53,873 nucleotides of DNA. Origin: a bacterium. Lineage in GTDB: Bacteria; Latescibacterota; Latescibacteria; Latescibacterales; Latescibacteraceae. How positions within the stretch are numbered: the stretch's first letter is position 1; every line of letters begins with the position of its first letter. Shown here piece by piece: positions 17,440-27,335 of the stretch. The notes below the pieces were generated by a model that was not told the origin of the DNA, did not search any database, and was given only the letters and a program-made list of their open reading frames with translations. Both the position numbers and the translations under genes were made by a program. The stretch spans positions 1-53,873 of the forward strand of contig JAJFUH010000228.1 in the NCBI GenBank assembly GCA_021372535.1. Reading direction: 5' to 3'.

Positions 17440-20400
17440 TCAAGGCACTGTAACCGTATTGTTGCGTCTCGTTATCTCACCGAGCCTGCTTTCGGGGTCC
17501 ACGACGATCCTGTACCCGGAGAGCCGGGTACCCGCGGGAGCGGTCAGATTGACTTCAGCCGTCTTGGGCTCGTAATCGAGAGGAGCCTTGAGAGCCGGAA
17601 TTGCCGCTGTCGCCGCTGTTTTCCCCTCGCGATCGACAAGAGCGATTGTACCTCCCGGCGCATCGACCGAGCCGAGACTGTGTACCCGGACAGTCACCGA
17701 CGAACCGCGGACGGTTATATCGTCCCTGCCTATGCCGAGGTCGGGACGGCTCCAGTAGGATTTCCCCTTTTTTGTGAGCCTGAGCTGGAGAATCGTGGTC
17801 GCCCGGGCGGGAAATGTGAAATCGAGTTCTTCTGTCCGCTCGAAGGAGACCGAGCGTTTTCCGGTCATGGTTTCCGGTTTGTCGTCATTGTTGACGTCAA
17901 TCCCTTCGACGATTTCCCAGGTACCGGAATCGACGAACCATCCGGTCATAACCGCGCTGACCGGCACGTTTTCGAGATTATAGACTATGACGGTCATCCT
18001 GTCCGGCGCTGCATCGGGAATAAGGATGGCGACACTTTCGTCGGTAGCGGGTTCCTTGAATTTCCAGCTTACGGCGTGGCCGGGATAGAGCTGGTTGCGC
18101 CAGAGGGCAACACCGCCGAGCCGCGCCCGCTGGAGCTCGCGTGATTCGCAGTTCACGCGGTCGCTCCACCAGTGACCCTCGGTGTTCATATACATCTGCT
18201 GAGTCTTGACCTGAATCTGGTCGGCATAGTATTCCTCGAGATACTGCTTGTTCCCGGTTATCTGCCATGCCACATGGCGGTAGAGATCGCTGTTCGATTG
18301 CGGTGTCACCCGCGCGGCCATATCGGCGCCCCATGTCTTGCGTCCACCGAGGACATCTATGAAATTACAGTTGAGCTGGGTGATGGCGCCCACATTCCCC
18401 CGTACCGCGCCGTCCGTGACCGGTACGAGGTATTTCCTGTCCCCCGTCCAGTCATACGCCGCCCAGAGGAGGTATACGGCCGTTCCCATGGACCTGCCCC
18501 AGTCCTTGCCGTCCGGGTAGAAAATCTCCTGGGGGAGATAGTAGTTGCCGTTCTCGTCACGTTTCCCGTGGGCAAGAAGACCGTCCGCAAGCTCGAGCAG
18601 GAGTTTCTTTGCCGCGGGATGGCCATTGAACTCCACAAGCGACAGGCCCGGATGGAAAATGAGGTATGAATAGCCTGTCTTCGATTTTGCCCAGACGCCT
18701 TCCGAAAATATCTTCGAGCCGCCATAGAAGGCCGATTTGACCTGACGTTCCCCGAGGCTGTTGATGCCGGTGATGCGGTCGTATTCCTTCGCCGTTTTCA
18801 TGAGCCGCTCGACCACCTTCGGATCGCCGTAGTCAAGGAGCATGGTCTGGGGAAGAACATTGATTCCCTCTTCGTAGACATGGAGCTCATCGGTTATAAT
18901 GCGGTTGAGACCACCATCGAACATGTTTTCGAGGTAAAACGCTTCCATCTCGCGGAGAACGGAATCGGTGATTTTATCCGGCTCGATGCCCATGAGCGCG
19001 GGGCCGGGCCACTGGTTGGTCATGTCGCCGTCATCGGACAGCCCGCCGCCGAATTCACCGTTTTCGATCTGACGGTTGTCGATCCACCAATTAAGGTAGT
19101 GCTTGAGAAGCTTCATGTTTTCAACCTGGCGGAACGCCCAGAGGGGAATTCCCGCCGGGGCTTTCGGCTGCTCGAACGGCGGCCAGCCCTGTTCCTGATT
19201 CTTGATGCTCCAGTAGTACCGCCCCTGCTCGTGGTCGGGATTGACCCTGAGCAGATCGGTAATGTCCTCGCTGTACCGTTCATACATTCTGAGCTTCTTG
19301 ATATTTGGATGCTCCTCGACCATATTGGAAAGGTTGTCTTTCACCTGAGTGAATCGGTCGGTTTCATGCTCGCAGGCGGCTTCCTTTCGGTCTTTGAAAA
19401 CGAGCCGGAGACGAGCGCCTTCGAGGGCGGCGGGACCGAATTCGCCGCTCGCGCACGCCACGGTCAGGCAGAGGCTGTACCCGTTGGGCAGGATACGGTC
19501 GCGGGTATCCATCCAGATTGTCCGTGCCTCGCCGGGCTTCACCGAGAAGGTGAAATCGAAGAGACACCGGTCGGGCCAGAGAGGATCCCTGACCTGGATG
19601 TTGAGCGGGATGTATCCGCCGTGCGTCGGAGTTATCCTGAGCGCGGGGATGTCGAGCGCGATACCGTCGAGTCCGCCGTCAATGTTTTCCCATGTGTACG
19701 AATACCGCGTATATTCGCCGCCGAGCCTTCCGGCCCTGAACTCGAAGGGAACGAGCACATGCACAACCGGCATGGGATGCCCGACCGCCGTCTTCTTCGG
19801 TGTGCGCGGTGCTCCTCCGGGTAAGGCGACCATCATGGCGCGCTCATCCGCCATGAACCGCCCGTTGATGTAGCCGACCAGACGGTCGAGCGAGGGGTTG
19901 TCGGTCCCGGCATTCCCCGTGAGGGTATAGGTGAGGATCGCCCTGCCTTCGGGAACCTGCCCCGGAGCGACATCATACGCCATGAATTCACCGATGGGTG
20001 TTTCCTGTTTGTCGTTGTCGAAACGAACCTTACCGCCGTGAACGGGTTTCGCGAAGCGGTGGAAGGTGCGCTCCTGTCCGGCGGGACGGCTGAACAATTT
20101 CGTTTCCCTGTCCTTTTCGCTCTCTTTGTCAAACGCGAGGAGTGACGCCTGCCCGAAGGCGGCGCCGGCAATCTCGATGTGGTTCCAGTCCTCGTCGGGC
20201 ATGGTGAATGTGACCGATTTACCCGAGAGCGAGTAGCAGTTCCAGTCGGGGAGCTGGAAATAATCGTTACGGCCGGGGATCCTCGAACGGTTGTAGACAT
20301 AGGGCCAGGTGGTTTCGCGGATACCGTCCGTACCTTTCCACATCCACTGCTTGATGTCATAGACATCGTGGATTTCCACCTTGCGGACAGAGGTCACCGG

Positions 20401-21261
20401 CGTTTCGAGGTACGGCGGGATGTCTCCGGGACGGTTCCAGCCGTAGCGGAGCCACCATTCGCTGCGGTACACCGTGTTTTCAAGGTCACGGACTACCAGA
20501 CCGGCGCCGATTGCTGCCGGCGAATCGCCCTTTGCCAGACGGGCGATGGAGTCATCCGGAAGCATGCTGTTAAAGATACAGAGTTCATCGATATCGCCGC
20601 CGCGCTCGTAGTTGTAGAGGCTCTGCACCTGGTAGGGGCTGATGATGCGCGAGTGCGGGCCGAACTGGTCGAGACCGGCGTAAAAGACTGCTGTCGTGTC
20701 CTTGCGGGCAACCGGTCTGCCGTCCACGTACAGGCGTACCCCCTGCGTTTCATCCCAGGAAAAAGCGATGTGAATCCACTGGTCGGGTTTCGGCCGCTCG
20801 GGAACCGTATAGGTGACCCGCGGGCGGGCGAGGTTGGCATCGGTGACGAAAGCATCGAAACCGCTCCCGTTCCAGTCGATGCGGAGCCAGACAAGGTCCC
20901 AGCTCGAGTGATCCGAGTATCCGACTCTGAACACAGGGAACGGCGCATCGCCAACCGGTTCGCGCGACCGCCAGAAAAAGGCGAGCGTTCCCCGTTCGGC
21001 GAAAATGTTTCCCGGAGCATCATAGGCAAGAAGCTGCGAATTTCCGCACTGGAATCCCGCTCCACGGGCGCCGCCGGGGATAATCTTTATATTGTACATA
21101 AAGGTCGGTTCAGGGTCTCCGCCCGCATAATCGGCGGTAAACTCATGGTCGCCGGACAGGTAAAAGAGCAGTCCCGGAACGGCAGTATTCGCCGCGACGG
21201 CCGGTGAAACGGCAAAAACGGTAAAAACAAACAGCATGACAAAATTTCTGATACACATCAC
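17440..21261 (-). CDS. Large exported LamG / alpha-toroid / CARDB protein, paralogue
   Basis: 1273 residues with signal peptide MMCIRNFVMLFVFTVFAVSPAVAA. The frame opens GTG-ATG; AGGAGA lies 5 bases before the GTG and 8 before the ATG, so either may start. A LamG-like domain occupies about residues 30-250 (LAFFWRSR...DQWIHIAFSWDETQGVRLYVDGRPVA...GDIDELCIFNSMLP). Beta-rich domains follow, then a helical region with GIPLWAFRQVENMKLLKHYLNWWIDNRQ and GEFGGGLSDDGDMTNQWPG. The C-terminus is CARDB-like (VTVRVHSLGSVDAPGGTIALVD...IVVDPESRLGEITRRNN). It matches the architecture of the downstream gene at 13811 and ends 198 bases before that gene's ATG. Probably an extracytoplasmic polysaccharide-active enzyme of unassigned family. 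Confidence 0.87.
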   Translation of the reverse strand: MMCIRNFVMLFVFTVFAVSPAVAANTAVPGLLFYLSGDHEFTADYAGGDPEPTFMYNIKIIPGGARGAGFQCGNSQLLAYDAPGNIFAERGTLAFFWRSREPVGDAPFPVFRVGYSDHSSWDLVWLRIDWNGSGFDAFVTDANLARPRVTYTVPERPKPDQWIHIAFSWDETQGVRLYVDGRPVARKDTTAVFYAGLDQFGPHSRIISPYQVQSLYNYERGGDIDELCIFNSMLPDDSIARLAKGDSPAAIGAGLVVRDLENTVYRSEWWLRYGWNRPGDIPPYLETPVTSVRKVEIHDVYDIKQWMWKGTDGIRETTWPYVYNRSRIPGRNDYFQLPDWNCYSLSGKSVTFTMPDEDWNHIEIAGAAFGQASLLAFDKESEKDRETKLFSRPAGQERTFHRFAKPVHGGKVRFDNDKQETPIGEFMAYDVAPGQVPEGRAILTYTLTGNAGTDNPSLDRLVGYINGRFMADERAMMVALPGGAPRTPKKTAVGHPMPVVHVLVPFEFRAGRLGGEYTRYSYTWENIDGGLDGIALDIPALRITPTHGGYIPLNIQVRDPLWPDRCLFDFTFSVKPGEARTIWMDTRDRILPNGYSLCLTVACASGEFGPAALEGARLRLVFKDRKEAACEHETDRFTQVKDNLSNMVEEHPNIKKLRMYERYSEDITDLLRVNPDHEQGRYYWSIKNQEQGWPPFEQPKAPAGIPLWAFRQVENMKLLKHYLNWWIDNRQIENGEFGGGLSDDGDMTNQWPGPALMGIEPDKITDSVLREMEAFYLENMFDGGLNRIITDELHVYEEGINVLPQTMLLDYGDPKVVERLMKTAKEYDRITGINSLGERQVKSAFYGGSKIFSEGVWAKSKTGYSYLIFHPGLSLVEFNGHPAAKKLLLELADGLLAHGKRDENGNYYLPQEIFYPDGKDWGRSMGTAVYLLWAAYDWTGDRKYLVPVTDGAVRGNVGAITQLNCNFIDVLGGRKTWGADMAARVTPQSNSDLYRHVAWQITGNKQYLEEYYADQIQVKTQQMYMNTEGHWWSDRVNCESRELQRARLGGVALWRNQLYPGHAVSWKFKEPATDESVAILIPDAAPDRMTVIVYNLENVPVSAVMTGWFVDSGTWEIVEGIDVNNDDKPETMTGKRSVSFERTEELDFTFPARATTILQLRLTKKGKSYWSRPDLGIGRDDITVRGSSVTVRVHSLGSVDAPGGTIALVDREGKTAATAAIPALKAPLDYEPKTAEVNLTAPAGTRLSGYRIVVDPESRLGEITRRNNTVTVP

Positions 21262-21872
21262 GAGCTTCTCCTGTTAAAATATGCTGTGTAGTTTATTATT
21301 GCTCCGGCGAATAAAGAATGATACCGGAAGTAAAAAAAACATGGATTCCCGCTTTCGCGGGAATGACGGCTTGGTGCGCAATTACACAGATTGTATCGAA
21401 TCACCTTTATAGGGCTCAATTTCCGAAATTTATTTCACTGTTTAATCACCGGAGCAATAATTAATGTGTGGTTCCCGATCATCCCGAACCGAATACTGTT
21501 TGCAGTTAAATCCAGGGCGAACATCGCAGTCTGACAGAATATAAATAAATACACTTTTATATTTTTTCAGCACGCAGTAATCGGTATAATAAACCGTAAT
21601 ATAGTTCTGAGCCGACTCTTGTCAATGCATGTTTACCATTATTTACACTGATAAAGGATTTCGAGGGAAGGAGACGGTTTCGTTGCCTTCGATTTTTCTG
21701 GTCCGGATGCAACTTTTTTTCATCTTGAGAAAGAAAATGTTTGCGATTTCCAAGTTTCTATTATCATACTATCAATAAAATATAATAGCCGGAGTATCTG
21801 TCAGAGAGGTGTTTTCTTCAGGACTGTCCGGCACAGACTCTTTTCCCGTAACAACCCGATGGGAACCCCGCC
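21262..21872. other. 611-base intergenic region between divergent genes; hairpin at 21345-21364
   Basis: Separates the minus-strand LamG gene from the plus-strand GT-C-like gene. A perfect 8-bp hairpin ATTCCCGC-TTTC-GCGGGAAT (21345-21364) belongs to a repeat type seen again at 31407-31430 and, degraded, near 50214. The rest is AT-rich, with several TATAAT-like strings (near 21577 and 21778) that lack convincing -35 partners. No gene seen. Confidence 0.6.
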
Positions 21873-23480
21873 ATGCAGGAAAAAGAATGGACCGGTGTCA
21901 CACGATCTGCCGAGGAAGACCTTGCGCTCATCACGCAGCCGTACAGTTTACGTAAACTGACAATCCTCAGGCTGTCCGTATTCATGGTAATGTCGGGTTT
22001 CATTCTCGGCGTATACCTCTACATGAACCATGCCTTCAATCCGGGATATCCCATTATAACTGTGTTCGCCGAGAAAAACGCGGTGTTCGCCGAACATTAT
22101 CCCCCCTTCCGGATGAATGAATGGACCTGCTACCGTATTACCGAGGATATTATCGGGGGCAGACTCTACAGTGAAGGGAGCTATTCCCGTCTCCATCCGA
22201 TCGGTTTTTCACTTACGAGTGTCCCCCTGACGCTGCTGTGGGGAGAAGCGGGACCCTATTACACCAACGCGCTCATACTCTGGCTCAGCGCGCTTGTCTT
22301 CTTTTTCCTGATGCTCGAGTTCGTGCCGTTCCCCATGGCTGTTTTTTCCACCTGTTTTCTGGCGTTTGCCACGCCGAACCTGTTCTATGCATCGAGCGCA
22401 TTTTCCGAAGCGGCTGCCCAGTTTATTCTTGTTCTTGCCATGTTTCTGTTTTTCAAGGGGATTTCGCTCGGCCATGAATGGATTTTTTATGCCCCCGCCG
22501 GTTTTTTGACGGCGCTCAATCTTTTCGTTCAGCCGGTTATGGCTGTCGCGGCGGTTCCGTTCGTGGTAATCCTTATCTACGAGCATGGCAGAGGGCCGAA
22601 GATGGCCCGGTATCTTTTCATGTTCCTGTGCGGATTTATCGTTCCTCTTGCCGCGTATCTCATCATCAACAAACTGTATCTGGGTCAGTTCTTCGATTTT
22701 ATTTTTTCGACACCCTTCTGTCCGTATAACCTGTCATCGGAGGGTCATTACGGTTCGAGCAGGAACATCATGATCGGCATATGGAAACTTCTGTTTGACA
22801 GCCCCAACGGCCTCGTGTTTATCATGCCGGTTGTAATGCTCATTCCCGGCGGATTTATCGCTCTGTGGCGCAATGAATTAAAACTGATTGCGCTCTTCAT
22901 GGGGATACTCCTGTCAATCGTCATCCTTTTTACCGCTGCAAATACCTGCCCGGTAACCGGGGAATGTGTCGGCTCCCGTCACCTTGTACCCATCATACCG
23001 TTACTCATAATGCCAACCGTATTCATGTGGGGCGAACATGCCGGAGAACGTATATGGTTCGCCGTAACGCTCGCACTGACTGTCTACATGTGTACGTTCG
23101 GCTGGTGGACCGGAATATCGAGAGGAGACGGCTTTTTTATCGGCGCCCTCCAGGATCGTGACGCCCGTATGATTCTCCTTGCCCGCAGCGACAGGCTCGA
23201 ACGGCCGGTTTTTACATCCTCGAACGAGCTCGAGGAGAAGTTTTTCAGCTCCCTGAAAAATCATGACATGAAATTGTGGCTCCAGACCCTCGACACCGAC
23301 TCTATCGCGGAAATCTATGGTTTTGAACGAGTAGTTTTTAAGGATTTTATCAATAAATTCAGCCTCAACGGCCAGAACCGCGACCTGTTTATCCAGTCGG
23401 TCGATCCCGACAGGGGGATACGGCCGGTTATTCCTAACCTGCGGCTTGAAGCGGAGCCTGACGACGGACAGGTGTTCTGA
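21873..23480 (+). CDS. Multi-pass GT-C-like membrane glycosyltransferase
   Basis: 535 residues with about ten to eleven membrane helices. The first helix (about 30-52) is followed by a long periplasmic loop with RLHPIGFSLTSVP, and a later loop carries ECVGSRHLVPIIPLL. This layout (an early extracytoplasmic loop and a late G-x-R-x-L-x-P-x-x-P motif) is seen in PMT/ArnT-type GT-C enzymes, which move sugars from lipid-phosphate donors outside the membrane. No exact family or substrate can be named. The C-terminal ~100 residues are soluble. Ribosome site is weak (GGGA). It lies on the same strand as the S9 peptidase at 23768, but a 287-base repeat-rich gap separates them, so co-transcription is uncertain. 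Confidence 0.7.
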   Translation: MQEKEWTGVTRSAEEDLALITQPYSLRKLTILRLSVFMVMSGFILGVYLYMNHAFNPGYPIITVFAEKNAVFAEHYPPFRMNEWTCYRITEDIIGGRLYSEGSYSRLHPIGFSLTSVPLTLLWGEAGPYYTNALILWLSALVFFFLMLEFVPFPMAVFSTCFLAFATPNLFYASSAFSEAAAQFILVLAMFLFFKGISLGHEWIFYAPAGFLTALNLFVQPVMAVAAVPFVVILIYEHGRGPKMARYLFMFLCGFIVPLAAYLIINKLYLGQFFDFIFSTPFCPYNLSSEGHYGSSRNIMIGIWKLLFDSPNGLVFIMPVVMLIPGGFIALWRNELKLIALFMGILLSIVILFTAANTCPVTGECVGSRHLVPIIPLLIMPTVFMWGEHAGERIWFAVTLALTVYMCTFGWWTGISRGDGFFIGALQDRDARMILLARSDRLERPVFTSSNELEEKFFSSLKNHDMKLWLQTLDTDSIAEIYGFERVVFKDFINKFSLNGQNRDLFIQSVDPDRGIRPVIPNLRLEAEPDDGQVF

Positions 23481-23487
23481 TCACAGA

Positions 23488-23661
23488 TGCCGAAACAGGT
23501 TCGGCATGACGGCGCTCATGGTAAAGCAGCCGGGAATGTCCACCCGGAGACGAATCTCCGGGCTATTACCGAAAGCGCCTCCGGCACTCATGCTGAGACA
23601 CTCATGGTTCAGAGAGTACAGCCAGGGACTTCCCGATAGTAGACCGGCATTTCAATGCCGG
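23488..23661. repeat. Cluster of three perfect hairpins
   Basis: Three separate inverted repeats follow the 21873 gene. TGCCGAA-acagg-TTCGGCA lies at 23488-23506, eight bases after the stop codon. CCCGGAGA-cgaa-TCTCCGGG lies at 23543-23562 and CCGGCATT-tc-AATGCCGG at 23644-23661. None is followed by a T-run, so they look like dispersed palindromic repeats rather than intrinsic terminators, though the first could act as one. Confidence 0.7.
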
Positions 23662-23767
23662 GCATGGTGATATGCAGTATCAACGGTTTTTTGTGTGTTT
23701 TCCGGAATGTCCGCCCGGTATTAATGACCTGCCGGCTTCCAAACGTTTTTTTTAAAAGGAACCCATC

Positions 23768-25771
23768 ATGAACAAAAACATTTTCCCGTTTATCGTGTCA
23801 TGTATCGCGTTCGCAACCGCTGTTTCAGCCGCACAAACGCCGACACGCTGGACACCCGAGCTCATGATAACCTGCAAACGTGTCGGCGACACGGCTGTTT
23901 CGCCGGACGGTAAACTCATCGCCTACACGATATCCTCGCCGATGACGGAAGGTGAAAATTCGGAATTTCTCACCCACATCCGGGTCGTTTCCGTGGATGG
24001 CAGGCTCAGCTACCAGTTCACGCATGGTGATGTATCGTGCACCGACCCGTCATTTTCACCGGACGGGAACTACCTTGCATTCGAATCGAGAAGGGGCAGC
24101 GACGGCAAGAACCAGGTCTGGCTCCTCCGTCTGAGCGGCGGGGATGCCGAACAGCTCACCTCGGCGGAAACCGGTGTGAACTCGTATGCCTGGTCGCCGG
24201 ACGGAACCCGTATCGCCTGCACCATGGACAATCCCGACACCGGGGATGAAGCGAAAGCTAAAAAAGAGAAACGCGACATGAAGGTTCGAGACAAAGACTT
24301 CAAGTTCTCTCATCTCTATACGATCACGGTCGAAGCCGGGCCGGACGGGAAGCGGAAGATGCAGCGCCTCACATCGGGCGATTTCCATGTCACGACCTTC
24401 GACTGGTCACCGGACGGGAAAACAATCGTTTTCGGTCATCAGCCGACGCCATCGCCCGACGACTGGCTCTCCACCGACATTTCATCCGTTCCCGCCGACA
24501 GCGGCGCGGTGAAAAAGCTCGTGTCATGGAAGGGCGCCGACCGGTTCCCGCTTTATTCACCCGACGGGAAATGGATTGCGTTCGCCTCGGACGGCGGCGA
24601 ACCGAACTGGGCGCTCATCTCGGATGTCTACCTTATACCCGCGCAGGGCGGCGAACCCCGTCGCCTGTCACCGACTCCCGACCGGAGCTTCACCTACTAC
24701 GGCCGGTTCATCGGCTGGTCGGCGGACAGCGGAGAAATCTACGTCCAGGAAGCGAACCACACCTACTGGAGCCTGTTCGCGATTCCGGCGAACGGCGGCA
24801 AAACACGCCTTGTCAGCACCACGCCGGGAACATATACCGGGACATCCATGAGCAGGAACGGCGCGGTCATGGCATTCGTGTTTCAGACATCCGAGCTGCC
24901 GCCGGATATTTATGTAACCGATGCGAAAACATTCAATCCGCGGAAACTGACCGACATCCATGCCGGATACCCGAAACTCCCCATGGGCAGAACCGAGGTT
25001 ATCACCTGGAAAGCCCGTGACGGCCTCGAGATCGAGGGCCTGCTCACCTATCCGGTCAACTATGTAAAGGGGCGGCGCTGCCCGCTCATCCTCAACGTTC
25101 ACGGCGGTCCGCACAGCTTCTTCAGTCAGCGGTTCACCGGCGAGGGCTCGACATACCCGATCCAGGCATTCGCGCAGGAAGGTTACGCCATCCTCCGCCC
25201 GAACCCGCGCGGGAGCAGCGGCTACGGCAGGGACTTCCGCTATGCCAACATGAACGACTGGGGTTTCGGCGACTTCGAGGACCTCATGGCGGGAGTCGAT
25301 AAAGTTATCGAGATGGGGATTGCCCATCCCGACAGCCTCTGTGTCACGGGCTGGAGCTACGGCGGCTACATGACATCGGCGGTCGTGACGAAGACGAAGC
25401 GTTTCAAAGCCGCGGTCATGGGCGCAGGGCTGCCCGACCTTATCAGCTTCACCGGAACTTCCGACATCGCGAGCTTTATCCCCAATTACTTCGGCGGGGA
25501 GCCATGGGATCAGGAAGAAACCTACATCAAGCACTCGCCCCAGTTCCACGTCAAGGGCGTGATGACCCCGACGCTCATCCTCCACGGCGAACAGGACAGG
25601 CGCGTGCCCCTGTCACAGGGCGAGGAGTTCTACAACGCCCTCAAACGGCAGAGCTGCAAGACCGAGATGGTGGTTTACCCGAGACAGCCGCACGGTCTCC
25701 AGGAGCCGAAGTTCATCGTGGACGCGGGCGAGCGGATAATCGAATGGTTCAACGGGAATCTGGGGAAATGA
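23768..25771 (+). CDS. Exported prolyl-oligopeptidase (S9) family peptidase
   Basis: 667 residues with a signal peptide (about 1-22). Residues 30-400 form a beta-propeller with TolB-like blades (VSPDGKLIAY, FSPDGNYLAFES, WSPDGTRIACT, WSPDGKTIVF, YSPDGKWIAFAS). The C-terminal alpha/beta hydrolase has catalytic Ser530 in GWSYGGYM, Asp610 in HGEQDRRVP and His642 in QPHGLQ, all present. Members release dipeptides or N-acyl amino acids from peptides that enter through the propeller; with the signal peptide this one acts in the periplasm or outside. Length is normal for DPP/acylaminoacyl-peptidase types. The ATG has AAAAGGAA upstream. High confidence in family, none in exact substrate. Confidence 0.95.
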   Translation: MNKNIFPFIVSCIAFATAVSAAQTPTRWTPELMITCKRVGDTAVSPDGKLIAYTISSPMTEGENSEFLTHIRVVSVDGRLSYQFTHGDVSCTDPSFSPDGNYLAFESRRGSDGKNQVWLLRLSGGDAEQLTSAETGVNSYAWSPDGTRIACTMDNPDTGDEAKAKKEKRDMKVRDKDFKFSHLYTITVEAGPDGKRKMQRLTSGDFHVTTFDWSPDGKTIVFGHQPTPSPDDWLSTDISSVPADSGAVKKLVSWKGADRFPLYSPDGKWIAFASDGGEPNWALISDVYLIPAQGGEPRRLSPTPDRSFTYYGRFIGWSADSGEIYVQEANHTYWSLFAIPANGGKTRLVSTTPGTYTGTSMSRNGAVMAFVFQTSELPPDIYVTDAKTFNPRKLTDIHAGYPKLPMGRTEVITWKARDGLEIEGLLTYPVNYVKGRRCPLILNVHGGPHSFFSQRFTGEGSTYPIQAFAQEGYAILRPNPRGSSGYGRDFRYANMNDWGFGDFEDLMAGVDKVIEMGIAHPDSLCVTGWSYGGYMTSAVVTKTKRFKAAVMGAGLPDLISFTGTSDIASFIPNYFGGEPWDQEETYIKHSPQFHVKGVMTPTLILHGEQDRRVPLSQGEEFYNALKRQSCKTEMVVYPRQPHGLQEPKFIVDAGERIIEWFNGNLGK

Positions 25772-25826
25772 CAATCCGGTGACGGGAAGGTGACATCCGG
25801 GGGTATCATGACGACAGGATAAGATA

Positions 25827-25871
25827 CACAGATTGTTTATAGACAGGATTTACAGGATTAACAGGATAAAG
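25827..25871. repeat. Dispersed ACAGGATT-type intergenic repeat
   Basis: Contains ACAGGATTTACAGGATTAAC followed by AGGATAAAG, in the gap between convergent genes. Related strings occur at 37682-37704 and inside each unit of the 1-1165 tandem array (GATTAGCAGGATGACC). Non-coding. Confidence 0.65.
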
Positions 25872-25994
25872 ACAAAGAAGCCGTGAGACGGACGGTATCG
25901 AATTCCCGGCCGGGCCGGAGAAGGACGAAAACGTTCATCGTTGTGCCGGTGTAAGACATATACAGGTACAGAACCGGCACCGTCGTCATGCCTT

Positions 25995-27233
25995 CTATTC
26001 ATACCGGAGCGCTTCGATAGGCTCCAGTTCGGATGCCTTTTTTGCGGGCAGAAATCCGGAAATAATTCCAACGATAACAGAAACAAAGAAGGAAATAAAA
26101 ACGGAATATACGGTGACATTGGTATTGACATCGGTCACAAGCGATATGGATAACGAGATCGATAATCCAAAAAATACACCTATAAAACCGCCCGTAATAC
26201 TGATAATCATCGCTTCCGTGAGAAACTGAGTCAAAATATCTTTTTTCCTGGCGCCGATTGCTCTTTTAATACCGATCTCCCGCGTTCTTTCCATAACCGT
26301 CGCCAGCATGATATTCATGATGCCGATACCGCCCACCAGCAACGATATCGCTGCAATGGAACCCAGCAAAAAATTATAAATCCGGCGTTCTTTTTCTTCC
26401 TGTTTCAACAGTTCATACGGAATAATGATGCTGTAATCGTCATTTTCAAAATGGCGACGGATCAAAAGATTTTTAATAACGGCCGCAACTTCGAATAAAC
26501 ATTGTGAGTTTTCAGCTCTGATCGTTATCTGTTTAATTTCGCTCTCCAGTTCATTTTCTTTTATGAACCGACTGTTAAAAGTCGTCAGGGGAATATAGAT
26601 GTCGTTATTGAGGTCTCTGGAAGCCAGCTCGCCCACCGTTTCGGTGAATAACGATTTGTTTCGCATGACACCGATAACTTCAAGCCATTGATCTTCCACT
26701 TTTATGCTTTTACCAATCGGCTCCTCGAAGGGGAATAACTGTTTGGCTATCGACGATCCCAGAACGCATACCTTGAGCTTCCGGTCGTAATGATCTTCAT
26801 TGATGAATATGCCTTTTTCCGCAGAATAATTCAGTATGTTCTTGATATTGGGGGTAATACCGATAATGCTTGCCTTGCCGGATTTGTCCTCGTATTTCGC
26901 TTCCGTATCTTTCTCCGTTTGCGGTGCGACATCAAGCACCGAAGGGATGATTTCCCTGATCGCATTCGCATCGGCAATCGATAATCCCTGAGAGAACTTT
27001 GCGCGTGTTTCTTCCAAACCCTCATCGCTGAGGTTCTTATCTCTGATAATGATGTTATTTACACCCAGTTCCTTATACTTGGCGATGGCTGACTGCTTTG
27101 CGCCCTCACCCACCGATAACATGGCGATGACGGCTGCAACACCGAAGATAACGCCCAGCATCGAAAGAAACGATCTGAATTTACGCTGGAGTAATTCGCT
27201 GAAAGAAACGTGTATGTTTTCTTCTAATTGCAC
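25995..27233 (-). CDS. MacB/FtsX-type ABC transporter permease
   Basis: About 412 residues from a GTG at 27233. It has an N-terminal helix in FRSFLSMLGVIFGVAAVIAML, a MacB periplasmic core (about 60-260), and three C-terminal helices with REIGIKRAIGARKKDILTQFL and PAKKASELEPIEALRYE, all typical of the family. The open frame extends to 27293, but those 20 residues are encoded by a dispersed intergenic repeat (accacgaagacacaaagaca on the plus strand), so I prefer the GTG, where the family's usual start (E-N-I-x-V) begins. It is the last gene of the operon with three membrane fusion proteins. Partner ATPases of this type are separate proteins, and none is encoded nearby. Likely role: efflux, or mechanotransmission of an exported lipid, peptide or lipoprotein. 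Confidence 0.9.
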   Translation of the reverse strand: MQLEENIHVSFSELLQRKFRSFLSMLGVIFGVAAVIAMLSVGEGAKQSAIAKYKELGVNNIIIRDKNLSDEGLEETRAKFSQGLSIADANAIREIIPSVLDVAPQTEKDTEAKYEDKSGKASIIGITPNIKNILNYSAEKGIFINEDHYDRKLKVCVLGSSIAKQLFPFEEPIGKSIKVEDQWLEVIGVMRNKSLFTETVGELASRDLNNDIYIPLTTFNSRFIKENELESEIKQITIRAENSQCLFEVAAVIKNLLIRRHFENDDYSIIIPYELLKQEEKERRIYNFLLGSIAAISLLVGGIGIMNIMLATVMERTREIGIKRAIGARKKDILTQFLTEAMIISITGGFIGVFFGLSISLSISLVTDVNTNVTVYSVFISFFVSVIVGIISGFLPAKKASELEPIEALRYE

Positions 27234-27265
27234 TTTTATTTCCGGCCCGGAATATTCATGAAAAT

Positions 27266-27297
27266 ATTCAACCACGAAGACACAAAGACACAAATAT
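27266..27297. repeat. Dispersed 'cacaaagacacaaa' intergenic repeat
   Basis: The string accacgaagacacaaagaca plus trailing caaatat lies between the permease and membrane-fusion-protein genes. A near match (caccacaaagacaccaagac) lies at 35618. It creates a false N-terminal extension of the permease frame. Confidence 0.6.
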
Positions 27298-27335
27298 CTA
27301 TAACATATTATTTATACTGCTTTTAGTAAATAAAA

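Noticed and set aside
23488-23506. Intrinsic terminator after the GT-C-like gene
   Set aside because: The 7-bp stem is real, but no T-run follows; kept only as a palindromic repeat.
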